This document shows positions 18,177 through 27,545 of a DNA stretch of 64,000 nt, in pieces. The first letter of the stretch is position 1. The number at the start of each line of letters is the position of its first letter. This stretch comes from Mycolicibacterium sp. lyk4-40-TYG-92 (GTDB lineage Bacteria > Actinomycetota > Actinomycetes > Mycobacteriales > Mycobacteriaceae). The notes beneath the pieces were generated by a model. That model saw nothing but the letters and a program-made list of their open reading frames with translations, was not told the DNA's origin and ran no database searches. The position numbers and the translations under genes are program-made. The stretch covers positions 496,001 to 560,000 of the forward strand of contig NZ_JARVRX010000001.1 in assembly GCF_030209435.1 (NCBI RefSeq), written 5' to 3'.

Positions 18177-19367
18177 TCAGCGGGCGCAGGCCAGCGACGG
18201 ATCCTTGGTCACCGCCATGTGGCGCACGGCGTCGTCGACGCGGTCGGTGGGCAGTTCTCCCGAGTCGACGGCCTGCTGCAGCCGGTCGAGGACTTCCGGC
18301 ACCTCTTTGGTGGTGATCCACAGCGCGGTGTCGGCGCCGGCCTGCAGGGCTTTGAGCACCGCCTCCGGCACGCTGTAGCGCTGCGTGATGGCGCCCATGC
18401 TGGACAGGTCGTCGGTGAACACCGGGCCGTGGAACGGGTGCGCAGGGCCGCCGCCGTAGGTGCCGCGCCGCAGCAGGTCGTAGGCGGCGGGGGACAGGCT
18501 CGCCGGATCGCTGTCGGTGAGGCCGGGTACCTGCATGTGGCCGACCATCACGGCGACGGGCTGCTGGGTCGTCAGAGCCTGGTAAGGCACCAGGTCGAGC
18601 GTCTCCAGCTGGGCCAGGGGCGGGGTCACGACGCCACCCTGGTGCGAGTCGCCGGAGGCGTGGCCGTGGCCGGGGAAGTGCTTGAGCACCGGCAGCAGGC
18701 CGGCGTCACGCAGGCCGTCGGCGTACGCGCCGGCGTAGGCGGTGACGGTGTCGGCGGTGTTGCCCCAGGACCGGTCGCCGATGACGGTGCCGTCGGCCGC
18801 GTCCGTGATGTCGACGACCGGCGCGAAGTCGATGGTGATGCCGAGTTCCTTCATCGCCTGGCCGCGGAGCCGGGCGATCTCCCGAACCTGTTCCGGCGTC
18901 TTGCCGGCGGCGACGAGCTCGCGCGCCGACGGTTGGCTGCCGATGAGGCCCTTCAGGCGCTGCACCCGGCCGCCCTCCTCGTCGACACTGACCGCGATCG
19001 GCAGGGGTCGCGGTTCCTGCGCCAGCGCGGCGAGGGGAGCGCCGAGCATCGAGTAGTCGGTCCAGCTGGTGATGAAGATGCCGCCGACCTCCTGCTGCCG
19101 GACGACGGCCTCCGCGTCGGCCAGGTTCTTGACCCCGACCATCAGCAGCTGGGCGAGCTTCTGGCGCACGCTGAGGGCTGTCACGACGGTGTCCAGCCGG
19201 CAGGGCACCGGAGGCGGGGCCGCGGCGGGGTGTTCGGGGGCCGGTGGCGGGGCGTCGACGGGCCGCGGCTTGCTCACGACGGCCGCGACGATCAGGGCGA
19301 CGACGATCACCGCCGCGGCCGAGGCCAGGACGACCGGCGATCGCAGTCGGCTGCGGGGTGACGGCAT
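18177..19367 (-). CDS. Glycoside hydrolase family 3 beta-N-acetylhexosaminidase-like, membrane-anchored
   Basis: 396-residue GH3 protein of the NagZ/LpqI type, which removes N-acetylglucosamine from muropeptides or related glycans. A membrane/signal helix (VVLASAAAVIVVALIVAAVV) covers residues 11-30, then a Pro-rich linker. The catalytic domain has VDEEGGRVQR, the KHFPGHG histidine loop with DSHQ, and the nucleophile in TDDLSSMGAI. No convincing lipobox, unlike LpqI, so it is probably membrane-anchored. ATG at 19367. Being next to murB, a cell-wall recycling or turnover role is plausible. I do not recall a gene of this kind at this site in M. tuberculosis. Confidence 0.88.
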   Translation of the reverse strand: MPSPRSRLRSPVVLASAAAVIVVALIVAAVVSKPRPVDAPPPAPEHPAAAPPPVPCRLDTVVTALSVRQKLAQLLMVGVKNLADAEAVVRQQEVGGIFITSWTDYSMLGAPLAALAQEPRPLPIAVSVDEEGGRVQRLKGLIGSQPSARELVAAGKTPEQVREIARLRGQAMKELGITIDFAPVVDITDAADGTVIGDRSWGNTADTVTAYAGAYADGLRDAGLLPVLKHFPGHGHASGDSHQGGVVTPPLAQLETLDLVPYQALTTQQPVAVMVGHMQVPGLTDSDPASLSPAAYDLLRRGTYGGGPAHPFHGPVFTDDLSSMGAITQRYSVPEAVLKALQAGADTALWITTKEVPEVLDRLQQAVDSGELPTDRVDDAVRHMAVTKDPSLACAR

Positions 19368-19391
19368 ACGGCGAACCCTATGCGCTCGTCG

Positions 19392-20201
19392 TCACGGTGT
19401 TGGCGCGACGGCCGACCACGGCACGGTCAGGACGCCGTCACGCAGCCGGCGCCGCGGCGGCTCGAGCGGTTGGCCCTCAGCGACCAGCAGGTCGAGCATG
19501 GCGCGCCACCGGACACGAGGGCCGAACACCCCGTGTCCGGCCGTGGTGGCCCAGGCACGGTCGGCGTCCTGCAGCAGCTGGTGGATCGGCTGACCCGGAA
19601 CATTGTGGTGGATAAGCACTTTCGGCAATCGCTCGGCCAGATCGGACGGCCGTTCGATGGCGAAGGGGTCGCACGACAACGTCAGGCTCACCGGTCCGTC
19701 GGCGTCGAGCAGGACCCAGCAGCAGCGCCGTCCCAATTCGTCGCAGGTGCCGTCGACCAGCAGCCCGTCCGGTGCCAGCCGGCCCGTCATCTCCGCCCAT
19801 GCGGCGGGTACGTCGGCGACGTCGTACTGCCGCAAGACATTGAACGCGCGAACCAGAACCGGTGTGTGCCCGGCCAATTCGAAACCGCCGAGACCGAATT
19901 CGACGACGTCGCCGGCCAGTTCCCGGGCCAGTCGCACCCGTTCCGGGTGGATCTCCAGGCCGACCACCCGAACGTCGGCCCGGACCGTGCGCAGCCGGGA
20001 CGCCAGTTCCACGGTGGTCACCGGCAGCGCGCCGTACCCGAGGTCGACGACCACGGGGTCCGGCGCGGCCCGCAGCAGTGCCCGGACGCGCGGCGAGTGC
20101 ACCAGCCAGCGGTCGCTGCGGCGCAGCCGGTTGTAGCCGGTTGTGCCGCGCGTCGGCTGGCCGACAGGTGCGCCCTGTGGCCGGCCGACGGGCGAATGCA
20201 T
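19392..20201 (-). CDS. Class I SAM-dependent methyltransferase, unknown substrate
   Basis: 269 aa with a Rossmann-type methyltransferase core: the SAM loop reads VVVDLGYGALPVTTVEL, a second acidic motif RVVGLEIHPERVRLA, and a motif after GHTPVLVRAFNVLRQYD. The third loop Cys pair (GTCDELGRRCCW) is unusual. Substrate not predictable. ATG at 20201, 24 bp before the GH3 gene start on the same strand; thus part of the operon. Confidence 0.82.
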   Translation of the reverse strand: MHSPVGRPQGAPVGQPTRGTTGYNRLRRSDRWLVHSPRVRALLRAAPDPVVVDLGYGALPVTTVELASRLRTVRADVRVVGLEIHPERVRLARELAGDVVEFGLGGFELAGHTPVLVRAFNVLRQYDVADVPAAWAEMTGRLAPDGLLVDGTCDELGRRCCWVLLDADGPVSLTLSCDPFAIERPSDLAERLPKVLIHHNVPGQPIHQLLQDADRAWATTAGHGVFGPRVRWRAMLDLLVAEGQPLEPPRRRLRDGVLTVPWSAVAPTP

Positions 20202-20252
20202 GGGCTGAGTTTATGACCCGGCCGAGGTGGTCTGAGCTGCCGACGGGCGGGT

Positions 20253-20762
20253 TCACACCCCGCGCGCGGCGATCCAGTCGTTGGTGAATTTCCGCTCCAA
20301 CTCGATCAGATATCCGAGTTGCTGGCCCAGCAGCGCCTCGAGCTTGCCGCCGACCAGCGGGATGCGGACCTCGACATTCGCCGAGAAGTCCAGTCGTGCA
20401 CCGTCTCCGGTGGACGTCAGGACACCCTTGCCGGTGATGGTCGCCGGCGCGCCGGGGACGCGGCTGCGCACCGTCCCGACGGCCCGCCCGTCGGTCAATG
20501 GGCCCCAATGCTCTTCGCGCACCAGGCTGAGGTCACCGAAGTGGAACTGCGTGATGATGCTGGGCAGGCCCGCGGCGCGCATGGTCTGCGTCGTGGTGAT
20601 GTCCGTGCCGCCCTGGCCGTCCTCGGCGAACGAGTCGAGCATCGCCACATCGGCACGGCCCTCTGCCAGCCGGTCAAGCCAGTAATCCTTGCTGCAGAAC
20701 GCGCTGTGCACCTGCGCCACGGTCCCGAGGTATTCGGCAACCATGTCGAAAGAGCGGGCCAT
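20253..20762 (-). CDS. DUF2505 protein (Rv0481c-like)
   Basis: 169 aa in the START/polyketide-cyclase-like DUF2505 family, with a beta-rich centre ([36 protein letters not shown]) and a C-terminal helix ([17 protein letters not shown]). Probably binds a hydrophobic ligand; role unknown. I chose the ATG at 20762 (MARSFDM); a GTG at 20771 is possible. It is divergent from murB with only 25 bp between the starts, so the promoters must overlap the coding ends. Confidence 0.82.
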   Translation of the reverse strand: MARSFDMVAEYLGTVAQVHSAFCSKDYWLDRLAEGRADVAMLDSFAEDGQGGTDITTTQTMRAAGLPSIITQFHFGDLSLVREEHWGPLTDGRAVGTVRSRVPGAPATITGKGVLTSTGDGARLDFSANVEVRIPLVGGKLEALLGQQLGYLIELERKFTNDWIAARGV

Positions 20763-20787
20763 ACTCGGCACGCTACCGTTAGCGGCC

Positions 20788-21846
20788 GTGGTCAGTTCGG
20801 ATATCGGGGGCGCGGCGGTCGACTATGAGGTGCCGCTGGCACCCCTGACCTCGTTCCGGGTCGGACCGGTGGCAGCCCGCCTGATCACCTGCGATACCAC
20901 CGCGAAGGTGGTCGGCGTCCTCACCGCCCTGCGGGACGACCCGGGTCCGCTGCTGGTGCTGGCCGGCGGGTCGAATGTGCTGGTCGCCGACGATTTGCGC
21001 GACCTGACAGTCGTGCTGCTGGCGAACACCGAGGTCACCGTCGAAGGCAACGTGGTGCGGGCCGAGGCCGGTGCGCTGTGGGATGACGTGGTCGTGGCGT
21101 CGCTGGCGCACGGGCTCGGTGGCCTGGAATGCCTGTCCGGAATCCCGGGCTCGGCCGGGGCGACACCGGTGCAGAACGTCGGCGCCTACGGCGCCGAGGT
21201 CGCCGACACCATCACCCGGGTCCGGCTGTTCGACCGCCGGACGGGCGCCGACAGCTGGGTCGGTCCCGAGACGCTGGATTTCGGTTATCGGCACAGCGTG
21301 CTGAAGAACTCCGACCACGCCGTCGTGCTGGAGGTGGAGTTCACCCTGAACCCGGACGGGCTCAGTGCCCCGCTGCGGTACGGCGAACTCGCGTCCCGGC
21401 TCGGCGCCGAGGCGGGCACGCGCGTCGACGCGCTGGCGGTCCGCGAGGCCGTCCTGGCGTTGCGGCGCGGCAAGGGCATGGTGTCCGACGCGGCCGACCA
21501 CGACACCTGGAGCGCCGGATCGTTCTTCACCAACCCCGTCGTCCCGCAGGACGTGTTCGAACGGATCCAGGCCGCGACCGACGGTCCCGTGCCCAATTAC
21601 CCGGCTCCGAACGGGGTCAAGTTGGCCGCCGGCTGGCTCGTGGAGCAGGCCGGTTTCGGCAAGGGCTACCCCGGTGACGGCGCTGCGGCCAGGCTGTCGA
21701 CCAAACATGCGCTGGCCCTGACCAACCGGGGATTTGCTGGCAGCGCGGACGTATTAGCGCTGGCCAGGGCCGTTCGGGACGGCGTCAAGGCCGCTTTCGG
21801 GATAGATCTCACACCGGAACCGTGCTTAATCGGCTGTTCGCTGTAG
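20788..21846 (+). CDS. murB: UDP-N-acetylenolpyruvoylglucosamine reductase
   Basis: FAD- and NADPH-dependent second step of peptidoglycan precursor synthesis, giving UDP-N-acetylmuramate. 352 aa. FAD-binding part [15 protein letters not shown], then [22 protein letters not shown], and the catalytic Ser/Glu region GSFFTNPVV and LIGCSL end. GTG at 20788 fits the known N-terminus (…[12 protein letters not shown]) better than open-frame codons further up, which overlap the divergent gene. lprQ begins 14 bp downstream. Confidence 0.94.
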   Translation: MVSSDIGGAAVDYEVPLAPLTSFRVGPVAARLITCDTTAKVVGVLTALRDDPGPLLVLAGGSNVLVADDLRDLTVVLLANTEVTVEGNVVRAEAGALWDDVVVASLAHGLGGLECLSGIPGSAGATPVQNVGAYGAEVADTITRVRLFDRRTGADSWVGPETLDFGYRHSVLKNSDHAVVLEVEFTLNPDGLSAPLRYGELASRLGAEAGTRVDALAVREAVLALRRGKGMVSDAADHDTWSAGSFFTNPVVPQDVFERIQAATDGPVPNYPAPNGVKLAAGWLVEQAGFGKGYPGDGAAARLSTKHALALTNRGFAGSADVLALARAVRDGVKAAFGIDLTPEPCLIGCSL

Positions 21847-21860
21847 GTAAATTCGAACCT

Positions 21861-23270
21861 GTGAGTGTGAACCGGCGACAGATGCTGACCGCGATTGCCG
21901 TCGGCACTTCCGGCGTGCTCGCCGCGTGCTCCGACAAATCGAACGGATCTGGCTCTTCGGCCCCTGCCAAAGAGACCGCGGCGCCCGTCATCACCTACCG
22001 TCCCGCCAACGGCGCCACCGACGTGGTGCCGACCAGCAGCATCGGGGTCGACGTCACCGACGGCTGGTTCCAGAAGCTGACCCTCACCAACGGCGACGGC
22101 AAGGTCGTCGCCGCGGTGTTCAACAAGGACCGCACGTCGTTCAACACCGCCGAGCCGCTCGGCTTCGGCGCGACGTACACGTTCACCGGTTCCGTCGTCG
22201 GCCGTGACGGCAAATCGGTGCCGGTGTCCGCGACGTTCACGACCGTGAACCCGACCAAGCAGGTCAACGGGCAGTTCCAGCTCGCCGACGGGCAGACCGT
22301 CGGCATCGCGGCGCCGATCATCCTGCAATTCGACTCGTCGATCAGCGACAAGGCCTCGGTCGAGCGCAACGTCAAGGTCGTCACCGAACCACCGGTCGAG
22401 GGCAGTTGGGCCTGGCTGCCCGACGAGCGCGAGGGCGCGCGCATGCACTGGCGTCCCCGCGAGTACTACCCGCCGGGCACCAAGGTCAGCGTCTCGGCGA
22501 AGTTGTACGGCGTTCCGTTCGGCGACGACGCCTACGGTGCGCAGGACAGCACGCTCGAGATCAACATCGGCCGGCGCCAGGTGGTCAAGGCCGACGCGAC
22601 CAGCCACCGCATCCAGGTGATCACCGACGGTGGAGTGCTGTTCGACTTCCCGTGTAGTTACGGCGAGGCCGACAAGCCGCGCAACGTGACGCGCAGCGGC
22701 ACCCACGTCGTGACCGAGAAGTACGCGGACTTCTGGATGTCCAACCCGGCCGCCGGGTACTCGAACGTCCACGAACGCTGGGCCGTGCGGATCTCCAACA
22801 ACGGCGAGTTCATCCACGCCAACCCGGCCAGCTCGGGCGCGCAGGGCAACACCAACGTCACCAACGGCTGCATCAACCTGTCGACCGACAACGCCCAGCA
22901 GTACTTCCAGACCGCCATCTACGGCGATCCGGTCGAGGTGACGGGCACGTCGATCCAGCTGTCGTACGCCGACGGCGACATCTGGGACTGGGCCGTCGAC
23001 TGGGACACCTGGCTGTCGATGTCCGCGCTGCCGCGGCCGAACGCCCCGCGGCCGGAGACGTCGATCCCGCAGAGCGCGCCGGCCACCCCGACCGACGCCC
23101 CGACGTATTCGGGTACACCGACGACCACGACGACCCCGCCGCCGACGGGTCCGGCCACCACCTCGACCACTCCGTCGACGTCGTCGTCCACCTCGACGAC
23201 GACATCGACGGCAGCGTCGACTGCGACTTCGACCTCGTCGGCGCCGACGACTACTTCGGCCGGCGGTTAA
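21861..23270 (+). CDS. lprQ: L,D-transpeptidase lipoprotein (LdtMt5/LprQ type)
   Basis: Makes 3-3 crosslinks in peptidoglycan. 469 aa. Lipoprotein signal with twin Arg ([15 protein letters not shown]) and lipobox LAAC, lipidated Cys23. An immunoglobulin-like region precedes the YkuD domain; catalytic Cys337 lies in [11 protein letters not shown] and His319 in EFIHANPAS. The usual S/T-H-G-C reads T-N-G-C. The last 75 residues are a Pro/Ser/Thr-rich tail. GTG at 21861 gives the signal peptide; earlier codons overlap murB. The 3' end overlaps the convergent SDR gene by 20 bp. Same order murB-lprQ as Rv0482-Rv0483. Confidence 0.93.
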   Translation: MSVNRRQMLTAIAVGTSGVLAACSDKSNGSGSSAPAKETAAPVITYRPANGATDVVPTSSIGVDVTDGWFQKLTLTNGDGKVVAAVFNKDRTSFNTAEPLGFGATYTFTGSVVGRDGKSVPVSATFTTVNPTKQVNGQFQLADGQTVGIAAPIILQFDSSISDKASVERNVKVVTEPPVEGSWAWLPDEREGARMHWRPREYYPPGTKVSVSAKLYGVPFGDDAYGAQDSTLEINIGRRQVVKADATSHRIQVITDGGVLFDFPCSYGEADKPRNVTRSGTHVVTEKYADFWMSNPAAGYSNVHERWAVRISNNGEFIHANPASSGAQGNTNVTNGCINLSTDNAQQYFQTAIYGDPVEVTGTSIQLSYADGDIWDWAVDWDTWLSMSALPRPNAPRPETSIPQSAPATPTDAPTYSGTPTTTTTPPPTGPATTSTTPSTSSSTSTTTSTAASTATSTSSAPTTTSAGG

Positions 23271-24012
23271 AGCGGCTGTAGGGCGCCTGGTCGCGCGGCC
23301 GCATGACGATCTGGTCCAGATCGACGTGCGGCGGCCGTGACGCCACGAAACCGATGACCTCGGCGACGTCTTCGGCGACCAGTGGCGTGATGCCCTGGTA
23401 CACCGCGTCAGCGCGCTCGGCATCCCCGTCGAACCGCACCAGGGAGAACTCCGTCTCGACGGCGCCGGGCGCAATCTCGGTGAGCCGCACCGGTTTTCCC
23501 AACAGTTCGCCACGCAGCGTGCGGTGCAGGGCGCCCTGGCCGTGCTTGGCGGCGATGTACCCGGCGCCGTTGTCGTACGTCTCCAGCGCCGCGATGGACG
23601 TGACGGTGACGACGAGTCCGTCACCCGAGTCGATGAGGGCGGGCAGCAGTGCGCGCGTCACCCGCAGGGTGCCCAGGACGTTGGTCTGCCACATCCAGTC
23701 CCAGTGCTCCAGATCGGCCTCCGCGACGGGCGCCAGTCCCTTCGCGCCGCCGGCGTTGTTGATCAGGACGTGCACCGGCCCGATGTCGTCGAGCCGGGCT
23801 GCGAGCGCGTCCACCGACGCCTGGTCGGTGACGTCGGTCACAACGGCGGTGCCGCCGATCTCGGCCGCGAGGGCGGTGATCCGATCGGCGCGGCGGGCCG
23901 CGCAGACTACGTGAAAGCCAAGGGCGGCAAGGGTTTTCGCGGTAGCGGCGCCGATTCCGGAACTGGCACCGGTGACCACCGCGACGCGCACGGAGCGTTC
24001 GTCAGCTGACAT
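23251..24012 (-). CDS. Short-chain dehydrogenase/reductase (Rv0484c-like)
   Basis: Classical SDR of 253 aa. Cofactor motif [11 protein letters not shown], structural NNAGGAKG, and catalytic SxnYxxxK (Ser near TSIAAL, Tyr-Lys in YIAAKHGQ). The residue after the second strand (CAARRADRI) suggests NADP(H). Substrate unknown. ATG at 24012 ([10 protein letters not shown]). Its 3' end overlaps lprQ. It is divergent from the polycysteine leader ORF, with 77 bp between. Confidence 0.92.
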   Translation of the reverse strand: MSADERSVRVAVVTGASSGIGAATAKTLAALGFHVVCAARRADRITALAAEIGGTAVVTDVTDQASVDALAARLDDIGPVHVLINNAGGAKGLAPVAEADLEHWDWMWQTNVLGTLRVTRALLPALIDSGDGLVVTVTSIAALETYDNGAGYIAAKHGQGALHRTLRGELLGKPVRLTEIAPGAVETEFSLVRFDGDAERADAVYQGITPLVAEDVAEVIGFVASRPPHVDLDQIVMRPRDQAPYSRFNRRPK

Positions 24013-24054
24013 GTGACCGACCTTAGTCACTGACCGCACGCTTCATCACGGCCG

Positions 24055-24089
24055 TTGTGCTGTGCCCTGGGCGTGCTAAGTTTCCTCTC
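24055..24089 (+). promoter_or_regulatory. Leaderless promoter of the polycysteine leader ORF
   Basis: TTGTGC (24055-24060), 16-base spacer, TAAGTT (24077-24082, fits the mycobacterial -10 TANNNT), then seven bases to the G of a GTG codon at 24090. The predicted transcript start is the first base of the start codon, the standard leaderless layout. Confidence 0.7.
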
Positions 24090-24164
24090 GTGATCATCAG
24101 TCAGGCATCCGGCGTCGCTGTGCGGCGTTCGTGTTGTTGTTGTCGCGCTTCGCGCTGCGCCTGA
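24090..24164 (+). CDS. Polycysteine leader peptide upstream of the Rv0485-mshA genes
   Basis: A 24-codon ORF from a leaderless GTG, ending TGA. Residues 15-18 are four consecutive Cys, all TGT codons, in a stretch otherwise rich in CGC/GCC, and residue 23 is a fifth Cys. Cys is rare in mycobacterial proteins, so four in a row is strong evidence of selection. Polycysteine leaderless short ORFs have been reported as cysteine-responsive attenuators in mycobacteria; I recall no reference sequence well enough to say this exact locus is among them. The next gene codes a ROK regulator and then mshA of mycothiol (a cysteine-containing thiol) synthesis. Ribosome slowing at the Cys codons would sense Cys-tRNA supply. 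Confidence 0.8.
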   Translation: MIISQASGVAVRRSCCCCRASRCA

Positions 24165-24184
24165 CTCACGACACGGATCTCTTC

Positions 24185-24243
24185 GTCCTAGCTGTCGGCA
24201 GGTGTGGCCCCAGGACCCACCAGCCCGACTTCTTCCCTAGGAC
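24185..24243 (+). promoter_or_regulatory. SD-sequestering hairpin after the leader ORF
   Basis: GTCCTAG (24185-24191) is the exact complement of CTAGGAC (24237-24243), which holds the AGGA ribosome binding site of the ATG at 24250. Between them GTCGG (24194-24198) pairs CCGAC (24225-24229) and GGTG (24201-24204) pairs CACC (24218-24221), giving a continuous long hairpin. If formed it would hide the start of the regulator gene, so translation of the leader could open or close it. Folding energy was not computed. Confidence 0.6.
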
Positions 24244-24249
24244 ACCCAA

Positions 24250-25536
24250 ATGCCTGCTCCCATTTCCACCGTCGCCAACCGTCCCGGCGTCCGTGCTGCT
24301 GTTCACTCCAATGCCCACGCCAAGCGCACCCTCCTGGCCCGGCACCACATCGTCGCGCCGTCGCTCCGGGTCGCCGACGCGGCCGCCGGCTCGGTCTTCA
24401 GTGCGGCCCGGCTGCGCGGCCCCATCGCCCGGGACGTGATCGCGCAGGCCACCGGCCTGAGCATCGCCACGGTGAACCGGCAGGTCACGGCCCTGCTGGA
24501 CGCCGGCATGCTGCGTGAGCGGGCCGACCTGGCCGTCGCCGGCGCCATCGGCCGTCCGCGCATTCCGGTCGAGGTCAACCACGAACCGTTCCTGACCCTC
24601 GGCCTGCACGTCGGCGCCCGCACCACGGCGATCGTCGCGACCGACCTGTTCGGCCGCACCCTCGACGTGGTCGAGACGCCCACTCCGCGCGGCGACCAGA
24701 ACGCCGCGCTCGCATCGCTGGCCGGCAGCGCGCAGCGCTACCTGAGCCGCTGGCACCGGCGCCGCCCGCTGTGGGTCGGGGTCGCCGCCGGTGGCGTGGT
24801 GGACAGCGCCACCGGTCACGTCGACCACCCGCGCCTCGGCTGGGTGGACGCCCCCGTCGGCCCGGTGCTCGCGCAGACGCTGGGGCTGCCGGTGTCGCTG
24901 GCGTCGCACGTCGATGCGATGGCCGGCGCCGAACTCCTCCTCGGTGCGCGCCGCTCCGCGGCGGCCGCGGAGTCCGCCACCAGCCTTTATGTGTACGCCC
25001 GCGAAACGGTCGGCTATGCGCTGTCGATCGGCGGCAAGGTGCACTCGCCGGTCAGTGGCCCCGGCACCATCTCCGGACTCCCGGCGCACTCCGAACTGCT
25101 CGGCGGCAGCGGCCGGCTCGAGACCACCGTGAGTGACGAGGCCGTGCTGGCCGCCGCCCGTAAGCAGCGCATCGTGCCGGCTGACGGGCCGTCGTCGACC
25201 ATCGCTGCGGTGCTGCGTGCCGCGCGGTCCGGCAACGCCGCGGCCGTCGAGCTGCTGGCCGAGCGGGCCCGCGTGCTCGGTGGCGCGGTGGCGCTGCTGC
25301 GCGACCTGCTCAACCCCGATGACCTGGTCGTCGGCGGCCAGGCGTTCTCGGAGTACCCCGAGGGGCTGCCGCTCGTCGAGCAGGCCTTCGCGGAGCGAAC
25401 GGTGCTGGGCATCAAGGACATTCGCATCACCTCTTTCGGCAACCGCGTGCAGGAAGCCGGTGCCGGAGTGGTCTCGCTCGGCGGCCTGTACGCCGACCCG
25501 ATCGGCGCCATGCGCCGCGCCCTCCGCGCCGCCTAG
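24250..25536 (+). CDS. ROK-family transcriptional regulator (Rv0485-like)
   Basis: 428 aa: N-terminal winged helix (residues about 55-100, IAQATGLSIATVNRQVTALLDAG) then a sugar-kinase-like ROK domain (GVAAGGVVDSATGHVDHPR and the Asp-containing DAMAGAELLLGA). The kinase Zn-binding cluster of true ROK kinases is not evident, so it is likely a regulator. Rv0485 is known to control pe13/ppe18 in M. tuberculosis. It precedes mshA by 115 bp, and its translation start lies in the hairpin described at 24185-24243. Confidence 0.9.
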   Translation: MPAPISTVANRPGVRAAVHSNAHAKRTLLARHHIVAPSLRVADAAAGSVFSAARLRGPIARDVIAQATGLSIATVNRQVTALLDAGMLRERADLAVAGAIGRPRIPVEVNHEPFLTLGLHVGARTTAIVATDLFGRTLDVVETPTPRGDQNAALASLAGSAQRYLSRWHRRRPLWVGVAAGGVVDSATGHVDHPRLGWVDAPVGPVLAQTLGLPVSLASHVDAMAGAELLLGARRSAAAAESATSLYVYARETVGYALSIGGKVHSPVSGPGTISGLPAHSELLGGSGRLETTVSDEAVLAAARKQRIVPADGPSSTIAAVLRAARSGNAAAVELLAERARVLGGAVALLRDLLNPDDLVVGGQAFSEYPEGLPLVEQAFAERTVLGIKDIRITSFGNRVQEAGAGVVSLGGLYADPIGAMRRALRAA

Positions 25537-25564
25537 CCTCTTCCCGCGAGCCGGCCTGGGGGTA

Positions 25565-25582
25565 CCTCCCGCTTGCGGGGGC
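25565..25582. repeat. Short GC-rich hairpin before mshA
   Basis: CCCGC (25568-25572) and GCGGG (25575-25579) around TT, extended by C-T on one side and G-G on the other, inside a run GGGGGTACCTCCCGC. Two different pairings are possible. It may be a REP-like intergenic element or an attenuator in the mshA leader. Confidence 0.35.
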
Positions 25583-25651
25583 AGTCTGCACGCCGACACG
25601 CCGTGTCAGCCGTGCATTCCGCGGCTATTCGCCGCCGGCAAGGGGCCCTGA

Positions 25652-26989
25652 ATGCCCAGCTCGGACCACCGGACGGCGGGCGGTCCGAGCGACGGTGTAA
25701 GGATGGAGGGCGTGCGTGTCGCCGTCTTGTCGGTCCATACCTCGCCGCTGGCTCAACCGGGCACCGGCGATGCCGGCGGTATGAATGTCTACGTCCTGCA
25801 AAGTGCGCTCGAGTTGGCCCGCCGCGGCGTCGAGGTGGAAATCTTCACCCGGGCGACGTCGTCGACCGACGCCCCGGTCGTGCGGGTGGCGCCCGGCGTG
25901 CTGGTCCGTAACATCGTCGCGGGCCCGTTCGAGGGCCTCGACAAGTACGACCTGCCGACGCAGCTGTGCGCCTTCACCGCGGGTGTCCTGCGTGTCGAGG
26001 CCAACCACGAGCCGGGCTACTACGACATCGTGCATTCGCACTACTGGCTGTCCGGGCAGGTGGGCTGGCTGGCCTCGGACCGGTGGGCGGTGCCCCTGGT
26101 GCACACGGCGCACACCTGGGCCGCGGTGAAGAACCTGTCGCTGGCCGAGGGCGATACGCCGGAGCCGGCGCTGCGCGCCGTCGGCGAGCAGCAGGTGGTC
26201 GACGCCGCCGACCGCCTCATCGTCAACACCGAAGACGAAGCGCAGCAACTGGTTTCGCTGCACCACGCGGACCCGGCCCGCATCGACGTGGCCTACCCCG
26301 GCGTCGACCTGACGACCTTCACGCCGGGAGACAAGGCCGGAGCCCGTGCCGCACTGGGGCTTTCGCTCGACGAACAGGTGGTCGCCTTCGTCGGCCGCAT
26401 CCAGCCGCTGAAGGCCCCCGACGTCCTGCTGCGCGCGGCGGCCAAGCTGCCCGACGTGCGCGTCGTGGTCGCCGGCGGTCCGTCGGGCAGTGGCCTGGCC
26501 GTACCCGACGGCCTGGTTTCCCTCGCCGACGAGCTGGGTATCACCGACCGCGTGACGTTCCTGCCGCCGCAGTCCCGCGAACAGCTGGTCAATGTCTACC
26601 GTGCCGCGGATCTCGTTGCGGTGCCGAGCTATTCGGAATCGTTCGGCCTGGTCGCGGTGGAAGCGCAGGCCTGCGGGACGCCCGTCGTGGCCGCTGCGGT
26701 GGGCGGGCTGCCCGTCGCGGTGCGCGACGGCGTGAGCGGTGTCCTGGTCGACGGCCACGATCCGGTCGACTGGGCCAATGCTATCGGACGGACACTGGAA
26801 CTGGGACCGGAGTCGTTGCGGGAGGGCGCTTTGCGGCACGCCGCGACGTTCTCGTGGGCACATACCGTGGATGCGCTGCTCGCCGGCTACACGCGGGCCA
26901 TCGCCGACTACCGCGGCCGTCGTCCCCGGCGGGACGCCACGGCACGCCGCAGCCGCCGTTTCTCGATCCGTCGGGGCGTGCGGGCATGA
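25652..26989 (+). CDS. mshA: D-inositol-3-phosphate glycosyltransferase
   Basis: First committed step of mycothiol synthesis, joining UDP-GlcNAc to inositol-3-phosphate. GT4 family, GT-B fold, 445 aa. Features: N-terminal [12 protein letters not shown] loop, [13 protein letters not shown], the K region [12 protein letters not shown], and the C-terminal E-x7-E stretch [20 protein letters not shown] basic tail follows ([14 protein letters not shown]). ATG at 25652 with AAGGGG about 8 bases upstream. The stop overlaps the next ATG (ATGA). Confidence 0.95.
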   Translation: MPSSDHRTAGGPSDGVRMEGVRVAVLSVHTSPLAQPGTGDAGGMNVYVLQSALELARRGVEVEIFTRATSSTDAPVVRVAPGVLVRNIVAGPFEGLDKYDLPTQLCAFTAGVLRVEANHEPGYYDIVHSHYWLSGQVGWLASDRWAVPLVHTAHTWAAVKNLSLAEGDTPEPALRAVGEQQVVDAADRLIVNTEDEAQQLVSLHHADPARIDVAYPGVDLTTFTPGDKAGARAALGLSLDEQVVAFVGRIQPLKAPDVLLRAAAKLPDVRVVVAGGPSGSGLAVPDGLVSLADELGITDRVTFLPPQSREQLVNVYRAADLVAVPSYSESFGLVAVEAQACGTPVVAAAVGGLPVAVRDGVSGVLVDGHDPVDWANAIGRTLELGPESLREGALRHAATFSWAHTVDALLAGYTRAIADYRGRRPRRDATARRSRRFSIRRGVRA

Positions 26990-27492
26990 CGACCTCGGCC
27001 ACGGTCACCCAGTTGATCGAGGACACCCTGCGCGCGCACGAGCTCGACTTCTCGCACCACGACGGGGGAGTGGGCGGCCGGGCCGGCATCGTCGTCGCGC
27101 TGCCCGGCGAGCGCCGGCTGAGCACCAATACGTTGCTCAGCGTCGGTGAGCACGGCGTGCGGCTGGAGGCATTCGTCTGCCGCAAGCCCGACGAGAACTT
27201 CGAAGGCGTCTACAAGTACCTGCTGCGCCGCAACCGGCGGCTGTACGGCATGGCCTACACGCTGGACAACATCGGCGACATCTACCTGGTCGGCCGGATG
27301 GCGCTGCACGCGGTGACGCCCGACGAGATCGACCGCCTGATGGGCCAGGTGATCGAGGCCGTCGACTTCGACTTCAACACGCTGCTCGAGCTGGGCTTCC
27401 GCTCGTCGATCGAGAAGGAGTGGAAGTGGCGGCTGTCCCGCGGGGAGTCGCTGAAGAACCTCAAGGCGTTCGAGCACTTGCGGCCTGAGTAG
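26986..27492 (+). CDS. YbjN-domain protein (Rv0487-like)
   Basis: 168 aa in the YbjN fold family, related to secretion-chaperone folds and common in actinobacteria. Mixed beta-alpha with [35 protein letters not shown] and a C-terminal [14 protein letters not shown]. Function unknown. Translationally coupled to mshA through ATGA; the pairing mshA-YbjN is conserved in mycobacteria and points to the mycothiol pathway or a related stress role. Confidence 0.85.
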   Translation: MTTSATVTQLIEDTLRAHELDFSHHDGGVGGRAGIVVALPGERRLSTNTLLSVGEHGVRLEAFVCRKPDENFEGVYKYLLRRNRRLYGMAYTLDNIGDIYLVGRMALHAVTPDEIDRLMGQVIEAVDFDFNTLLELGFRSSIEKEWKWRLSRGESLKNLKAFEHLRPE

Positions 27493-27545
27493 GACGTCCC
27501 GGGTGCGCCGCCCCCGACAAACCCGCACGTGAGAAGATGCAGGCC

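Noticed and set aside
21666..23624. A 652-codon open frame on the minus strand
   Set aside because: Low-complexity Arg-rich shadow of lprQ and the SDR; lprQ has lipobox and catalytic motif.
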